A DNA stretch of 34,757 nt. Origin: a virus. A program made the position numbers and the translations under genes. The stretch lies in IMG/VR virus record IMGVR_UViG_3300009175_000004, positions 1 through 34,757 of that record; one strand, 5' to 3'. Under the pieces are notes generated by a model. The model worked only from the letters and a program-made list of their open reading frames with translations. It had not been told where the DNA came from and searched no databases. Positions 31,029 to 34,757 of this stretch are shown piece after piece (the first letter of the stretch is position 1; every line of letters begins with the position of its first letter).

Positions 31029-31570
31029 CAGGCCACCGTAATTTCACGCCCGGGAGTGAAGTCAGCCGTTACCGTCGTCCCGACATCGGCAATGTCTCCC
31101 AGGTATTGCTCAAGCGCACCTGCGGCACTCGGGCGAGTCGTGGTAACTCCGCCGCTCGTGGAGAGGTAGAGCGCCTTGCCCACGTCTGCTGCGGCGAATG
31201 CCCCGACTGGGATGACTGTGTTCCGTGCGCCGGTAAGGTAGACCGTCACGGCCTGACCGACCGTGTAGCCAGAGATCACGAACCCATGCGCGGGTTTCGT
31301 ATTGTCCGTCGCATCAGCGGGGCGAACGGTCTTCGTGCCGCCGTTGTTGTAGATGTTCACGAACATACCAGCGGTGAGCGCCGTCGCGCCGCACACGCCC
31401 GAGCTATCCGTATCCGGCCCGATGCCCGTAGGCATCTGCGCCAGCGCGAGGAGCCCGGTCGTAGGGTCGAGGCCGGGTATTCCGCCAGGGGTAGCAGTCT
31501 GGACGGGCACATACTCGATCTCTCCTCGTCCGCTGGTATTGCGCGTGAGCACTCGTTGCATTGTTGTCAT
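31028..31570 (-). CDS. Small fibre- or decoration-type protein (180 aa)
   Basis: Starts MTTMQRVLTRNTSGRGEIE; 11 of 16 aligned residues match the next gene product, suggesting a shared anchoring motif. The rest is glycine/threonine/valine-rich: GLLALAQMPTGIGPDTDSSG, HGFVISGYTVGQAVTVYLTG, DVGKALYLSTSGGVTT. The FVISGYTVGQ-V-x-V-Y element is frequent in phage decoration proteins. AAGG precedes the ATG. A virion surface role is likely. Confidence 0.65.
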   Translation of the reverse strand: MTTMQRVLTRNTSGRGEIEYVPVQTATPGGIPGLDPTTGLLALAQMPTGIGPDTDSSGVCGATALTAGMFVNIYNNGGTKTVRPADATDNTKPAHGFVISGYTVGQAVTVYLTGARNTVIPVGAFAAADVGKALYLSTSGGVTTTRPSAAGALEQYLGDIADVGTTVTADFTPGREITVA

Positions 31571-31582
31571 GATGATTCCTTG

Positions 31583-33373
31583 TTAGGCGAGCTTGATGGG
31601 GTTGGCAGGATCGAAAATAAGTGACAGGGACGTGTTGCGCCGAGCTACCGGGACCCACCACGCATCACCCGCGCCTATCGTCGGGATTGTCGCGGTGAGC
31701 TTGCCATCTTGGCCAAGATACAGATCTGATCCGTCCGAGCCGGGAAGGGCGAGCGGTGTCGTGTAGGCATTGTTGAGGATCATAGCGGCAGGAACCACTT
31801 CAGGTGCCGAGCCGGATTCGAGGATCACCCCGTCAACCTGCGGCAAGCTCACATCGGTTGAGTAGACTGGGAGTGCTACTCCGCCCACGAGTTTGAATGC
31901 CTGATTCGTGGCGAATGTCGCACCGAGCGTGACCGAGATGATGGGGCTCCATCCACTGCCGCCTGCTTGATTGATGAACGTACCCGAAGTCGCGTCATAC
32001 ACGAGTCCATCGCCCGTCTGCGGGTTGTTGATCGTCGCCGCGACGGGGCTCGGAGTGGTGACGTTCGGGGATACCTGCGTTCCGATCTGGATCGTGTATC
32101 CAATGGCCGTCGCGGAGCCGACGATGAACTCCTCAGCCGTGATCGACAGGACGTTGGATTCGTCCTCCTCGATCTCCGTGATACGGACCTTCGTGGCGGA
32201 CAGGCCGAGAACGGAATCAGTCAGCGATACAATGTCCATCGGCTCAAGTCGAGCGTGCTGCCATCCGAGTTTGAAATGGAACGTGCGACGGATGAGCGAG
32301 ACACGCTGGAGGATCGTCTGGGCGACATGGCTCGCAATGCTGCTTTCACAGATCGCATGGATAGCGATGTCGTCCATCGCACGCTCTCCGAATGCCTCGA
32401 TGCTGGCACTGTCGCGTACCGTTAAGGGGGTCGGAGCATAGTTGTTCGAGCGGTCCAGGAACTCCAGCGTGACCTTGTTGTATGCGTCAGATGGAGCAAC
32501 GATGTCGATCGTGATCGGATCGGTTCCGGGGCTGTCGGTGATGAAGTCGTCATCGGTGAGGTCATAGACGGCAGACGTGTCTGGCGTATAGGTGTAGGTC
32601 GTGGCTCCATACGTCGCGCTGATCTCCGTGTCGCCGTAGGGGATGATCTTCAGGAGCCCATCGGACCAGACGAGCTCCGAGTTGCACGCCTGCACCAGCG
32701 GTCCCAGGTGCTCACGCGCGGCCTGCACAGTGACAAGCGCGGGGCTCAAGAAGATCCCCGCCGCTGCGCAGTAATACTCGAAGCTCGCTGCACTTCCGAA
32801 AATGTTGGGGTCGAGGTATGCAGCGGGGATGCCTGCGCCGTATCCTGCGTTGGAAAGGATCGCCTCGATGGAATAGGGTGGGAATGCGTCAAGCTGGCCG
32901 AGCCGCTGGAGCTTCCCAATCACTTCAAAATTCAAGTTCCCTGGAGTGGGCTTCGCCCCGAAGCGTGTCGCACCTTTGATGCTCGCATAGGCGATCGCGT
33001 TGTAAGGGTAGGCGTCTGTCGGGAAGGTCGATAGAATGACCGAGTCTACAGCCTGCCCAATCGAGCCCGCGTGGACGGCCCACCCTCCGGGGATCGCGGC
33101 TGAGTTCGCGGCGTCCTGCCAATACTCCCCCACGCTGTCAATCTCGCCCTCGCAGAAGCCGACAAGCATCATGTATTCGCCGAGGTAGTTCGCCAGCCAC
33201 CCCCCCGGCTGATTCGCGTAAATCATCGTGCAGGGGATGCGCGTCTGACCATGAACGATGGGGATCGCAGCGCCCTGCGCTGCGCTCGTGTAGCGCATCC
33301 CCAGGACGGAGTTATCCCGCCCTGAGATCGGCTTGTCGGGCCCGCCGCTAGGATCAGTCGGAAGTTTCCTCAT
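31583..33373 (-). CDS. Tail tip hub protein (gpJ-like / phage tail protein family)
   Basis: 596 residues. The N-terminus (VLGMRYTSAAQGAAIPIVHG) and the YNKVTLEFLDRSNNYAPTPL and FKLGWQHARLEPMDIVSLTD segments are typical of hub proteins that follow DUF2163 in GTA-like and lambdoid tails. The hub forms the central tip and contacts fibres. The C-terminal 150 residues are fibre-like (TGDGLVYDATSGTFINQAGG), perhaps the docking site for the small fibre proteins. ATGA overlap with DUF2163. The stop sits in a GCCTAAC that I do not regard as attC. Confidence 0.8.
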   Translation of the reverse strand: MRKLPTDPSGGPDKPISGRDNSVLGMRYTSAAQGAAIPIVHGQTRIPCTMIYANQPGGWLANYLGEYMMLVGFCEGEIDSVGEYWQDAANSAAIPGGWAVHAGSIGQAVDSVILSTFPTDAYPYNAIAYASIKGATRFGAKPTPGNLNFEVIGKLQRLGQLDAFPPYSIEAILSNAGYGAGIPAAYLDPNIFGSAASFEYYCAAAGIFLSPALVTVQAAREHLGPLVQACNSELVWSDGLLKIIPYGDTEISATYGATTYTYTPDTSAVYDLTDDDFITDSPGTDPITIDIVAPSDAYNKVTLEFLDRSNNYAPTPLTVRDSASIEAFGERAMDDIAIHAICESSIASHVAQTILQRVSLIRRTFHFKLGWQHARLEPMDIVSLTDSVLGLSATKVRITEIEEDESNVLSITAEEFIVGSATAIGYTIQIGTQVSPNVTTPSPVAATINNPQTGDGLVYDATSGTFINQAGGSGWSPIISVTLGATFATNQAFKLVGGVALPVYSTDVSLPQVDGVILESGSAPEVVPAAMILNNAYTTPLALPGSDGSDLYLGQDGKLTATIPTIGAGDAWWVPVARRNTSLSLIFDPANPIKLA

Positions 33374-34224
33374 GAGAGCAGACCCGGATCAGGCATGGCG
33401 GGGCATCCGCGAAAGTGGAGAGCATTGTTGAATTTATTCGTGCAAGTCGTATTGCTCTTGTCGCATCCGGGGATGAGCTTGAACGTATCGCCAACCGTGG
33501 GCGCATTCGGCAGTGGCGTGATGGGCACCAGTGAGCCACTGGCCGATGACCGGATCACGCGACGCACGCCGGTATTCGGCCCGCTCGTGAACACGATGCG
33601 GCCTAGCTGCCAGTAGTTCGTTGCCTCCGTGAGTGACGCATTGTTGATGAGCAGCGTTGTTGAACCAGCCTCGACAGCCTTCGTGACTTCGTATGCGGCC
33701 TTGCTCAATGTGCAGAACGTGTCGAACAACTCGTTTGGACACGCGGCCTGGAAGTGATTGTGCGGCATCGGCGTGTCAAGCAGCTCCATCCATGACTTGA
33801 CAGTGATGTTCGCACTGTAACGCGACACGCTCACATCAGCGACGCGGCCCGAGAAGAGATAGAGCACGCCTGCGAACACATCACCCCATCGCTGCATGTA
33901 AGCCCTATCCAGATTGATCGTCGCGCCGTCCAGGAGCCCATTCGCGACGGCCTCAATGAACGGGATGCCACCTATGAGCACGTCGGGTGTCGTGTAGAGC
34001 GTGAGGTCGAGCGTCTGCACTTCCAGGCCAACCTTCGTCGTGAGCGCACCGCGCGAGAACATGACTTGATTGCAATAGTAGATGTTGCTGTTTGCATGGA
34101 TGTCCGTGTCGCCGTCGGTGTAGCAGTAGGTCGAACCATCCAGTGTCGTGATGGTGAGCAGATGCGCCATAAGAGTCTGCGGGAGTTGCAGGAGCGCGAT
34201 CAGAGCATCAGAGGCAGCTTTCAT
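33370..34224 (-). CDS. DUF2163 (TIGR02218) distal tail protein
   Basis: 284 residues from ATG 34224; the frame continues upstream only through the collar gene. Family features: VEVQTLDLTLY-type N-terminal beta domain, FSGRVADVSVSRYSANITVK, and the C-terminal cysteine motif GCDKSNTTCTNKFNNALHFR ending GCPAMPDP. DUF2163 proteins are baseplate-hub-associated in GTA-like tails and are encoded after DUF2460, as here. Confidence 0.87.
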   Translation of the reverse strand: MKAASDALIALLQLPQTLMAHLLTITTLDGSTYCYTDGDTDIHANSNIYYCNQVMFSRGALTTKVGLEVQTLDLTLYTTPDVLIGGIPFIEAVANGLLDGATINLDRAYMQRWGDVFAGVLYLFSGRVADVSVSRYSANITVKSWMELLDTPMPHNHFQAACPNELFDTFCTLSKAAYEVTKAVEAGSTTLLINNASLTEATNYWQLGRIVFTSGPNTGVRRVIRSSASGSLVPITPLPNAPTVGDTFKLIPGCDKSNTTCTNKFNNALHFRGCPAMPDPGLLS

Positions 34225-34228
34225 GGTG

Positions 34229-34757
34229 TCACGTCTTGATGATGTGATTAACAGAGAGGAATGGGTGCATCGTATTGTGGGCAGTGTCACCGCCTGCCGA
34301 GCCGAGCGTGGGTGTCTCTGTTCCGATTGTCCCGCCTGAGGCATTGAGGCTGTAGGGTCCCGTTGTCTTCGCTACGTCATCGGGGAATGAGTGCGTATGG
34401 CTGGGCATCTCGCCAGTGATGAGCAGGTGCGTCTCTTCTCCGCCCTTGTCTCCGAGTGCTCGGTTCGTTAGGTCCGTTCCGTGTCCGACACCAAGCGGTG
34501 AGCGACCACGGAAATCGGGCACGTTGAACGTCGTCGTATTGTCCCCTAATCCGTAGGTCGTGCCAATGACGCCGAACAGATCCGAGTAGGTCGAGCGCGA
34601 GACGGCTGCGCCATCGCAGGGCAGGAACCCATCAGGGATCGAGGAGCCAGCGTAAAGGAGGATTGAACCCGTCGCGACGTTGAGAGAACTTGAACCCGAC
34701 ACAGGCACCCCCTTGATGCTTCGGAGTCGGAGCGTCTGAAGCTCCCAGAGCCGATAC
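34229..34757 (-). CDS. Tail collar domain, C-terminal part of the DUF2460-collar fusion (enters from the right edge)
   Basis: The 3' part of the gene that starts at 698. From about residue 209 the protein becomes a phage tail collar domain: ILLYAGSSIPDGFLPCDGAA, LFGVIGTTYGLGDNTTTFNV, PDFRGRSPLGVGHG, and a terminal MPSHTHSF motif with NTMHPFLSVNHIIK. This is the microcystin-dependent-protein/collar signature, usually at fibre tips. A GTG at 34708 (residue 209) might give the collar domain alone, but there is no clear ribosome-binding site, so I read one fused protein. Confidence 0.87.
   Translation of the reverse strand, partial: YRLWELQTLRLRSIKGVPVSGSSSLNVATGSILLYAGSSIPDGFLPCDGAAVSRSTYSDLFGVIGTTYGLGDNTTTFNVPDFRGRSPLGVGHGTDLTNRALGDKGGEETHLLITGEMPSHTHSFPDDVAKTTGPYSLNASGGTIGTETPTLGSAGGDTAHNTMHPFLSVNHIIKT
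34635..34757. repeat. Terminal direct repeat, right copy
   Basis: Identical to 1-123; marks closure of the circular map inside the DUF2460-collar gene. Confidence 0.95.

Noticed and set aside
31582-31588. GTTAGGC (GCCTAAC on the minus strand) at the end of the tail hub gene
   Set aside because: It is only the hub stop codon context (GCC TAA C). No partner R box or pairing L arms occur nearby, unlike the three sites at 27.8-28.5 kb.
1-34757. CRISPR arrays, tRNA or rRNA genes
   Set aside because: No regularly spaced repeats beyond the attC sites and no tRNA-like cloverleaf noticed by eye; a covariance search would be needed to exclude a tRNA fully.

Overview
The window is a complete, circular genome of a tailed phage. 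Its first 123 bases are repeated exactly as its last 123 bases (1-123 = 34635-34757), so the unique length is 34,634 bp. One gene reads straight through the join. The virion genes are those of a long-tailed (siphovirus-like) phage: HK97-type capsid, prohead protease, portal fused to a MuF domain, tape measure, and a tail tip made of DUF2460, DUF2163 and a gpJ-like hub. That tip trio and the 3-TM holin are the kinds found in phages and gene transfer agents of Proteobacteria, so a proteobacterial host is likely; the species cannot be read from the sequence. No integrase, partition system or CI-like repressor is visible, so I read it as virulent.

Layout. A divergent, AT-rich control region (19171-19352) splits the genome. 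Leftward (minus strand) runs one long, tightly overlapping late operon: ParB-like protein, DNA methyltransferase and PP-loop ATPase (19.2-16.7 kb); small and large terminase (16.7-14.9 kb); a fibre-like protein; a lysis block of muralytic-type enzyme, holin and coiled-coil membrane protein (14.2-13.0 kb); portal-MuF, two small proteins, protease/scaffold, a 41-residue proline-rich protein and capsid (13.0-6.9 kb); head-tail connectors, tail completion and terminator, two paralogous tail-tube proteins, frameshifted tail chaperones and tape measure (6.9-0.7 kb). Then, across the join, it runs through the DUF2460-collar fusion, DUF2163, tail hub, two small fibre-like proteins and a long fibre with an S74 intramolecular chaperone (34.7-28.5 kb). 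Rightward (plus strand) runs the early region: small HTH protein, YqaJ exonuclease with a probable recombination partner, VRR-NUC nuclease, DUF1376 replication protein, DnaB-like helicase, then from a second promoter DUF932, a small HTH protein, a Ref-like HNH protein and a string of very small genes (19.35-28.43 kb).

The most unusual part is where the early and late units converge (27.8-28.53 kb). It holds three imperfect palindromes with every hallmark of integron attC recombination sites: R boxes GCCTAAC/GTTAGGC, L arms that pair over many bases, and conserved single-base bulges at the canonical places. They bound two tiny cassettes of 329 and 281 bp. No integron integrase is encoded, so this is a phage-borne cluster of attC sites lacking an integrase (CALIN-like). 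Both cassette genes lie opposite to the usual attC polarity and take their ribosome-binding site and start codon from the variable loop of the attC. The outermost attC abuts the tail-fibre gene, whose stop codon lies inside an R box. Other points: two near-identical promoters with paired TCAAAA repeats, candidate iterons inside the replication gene, a -1 frameshift at a G5 run, and a duplicated tail-tube gene.
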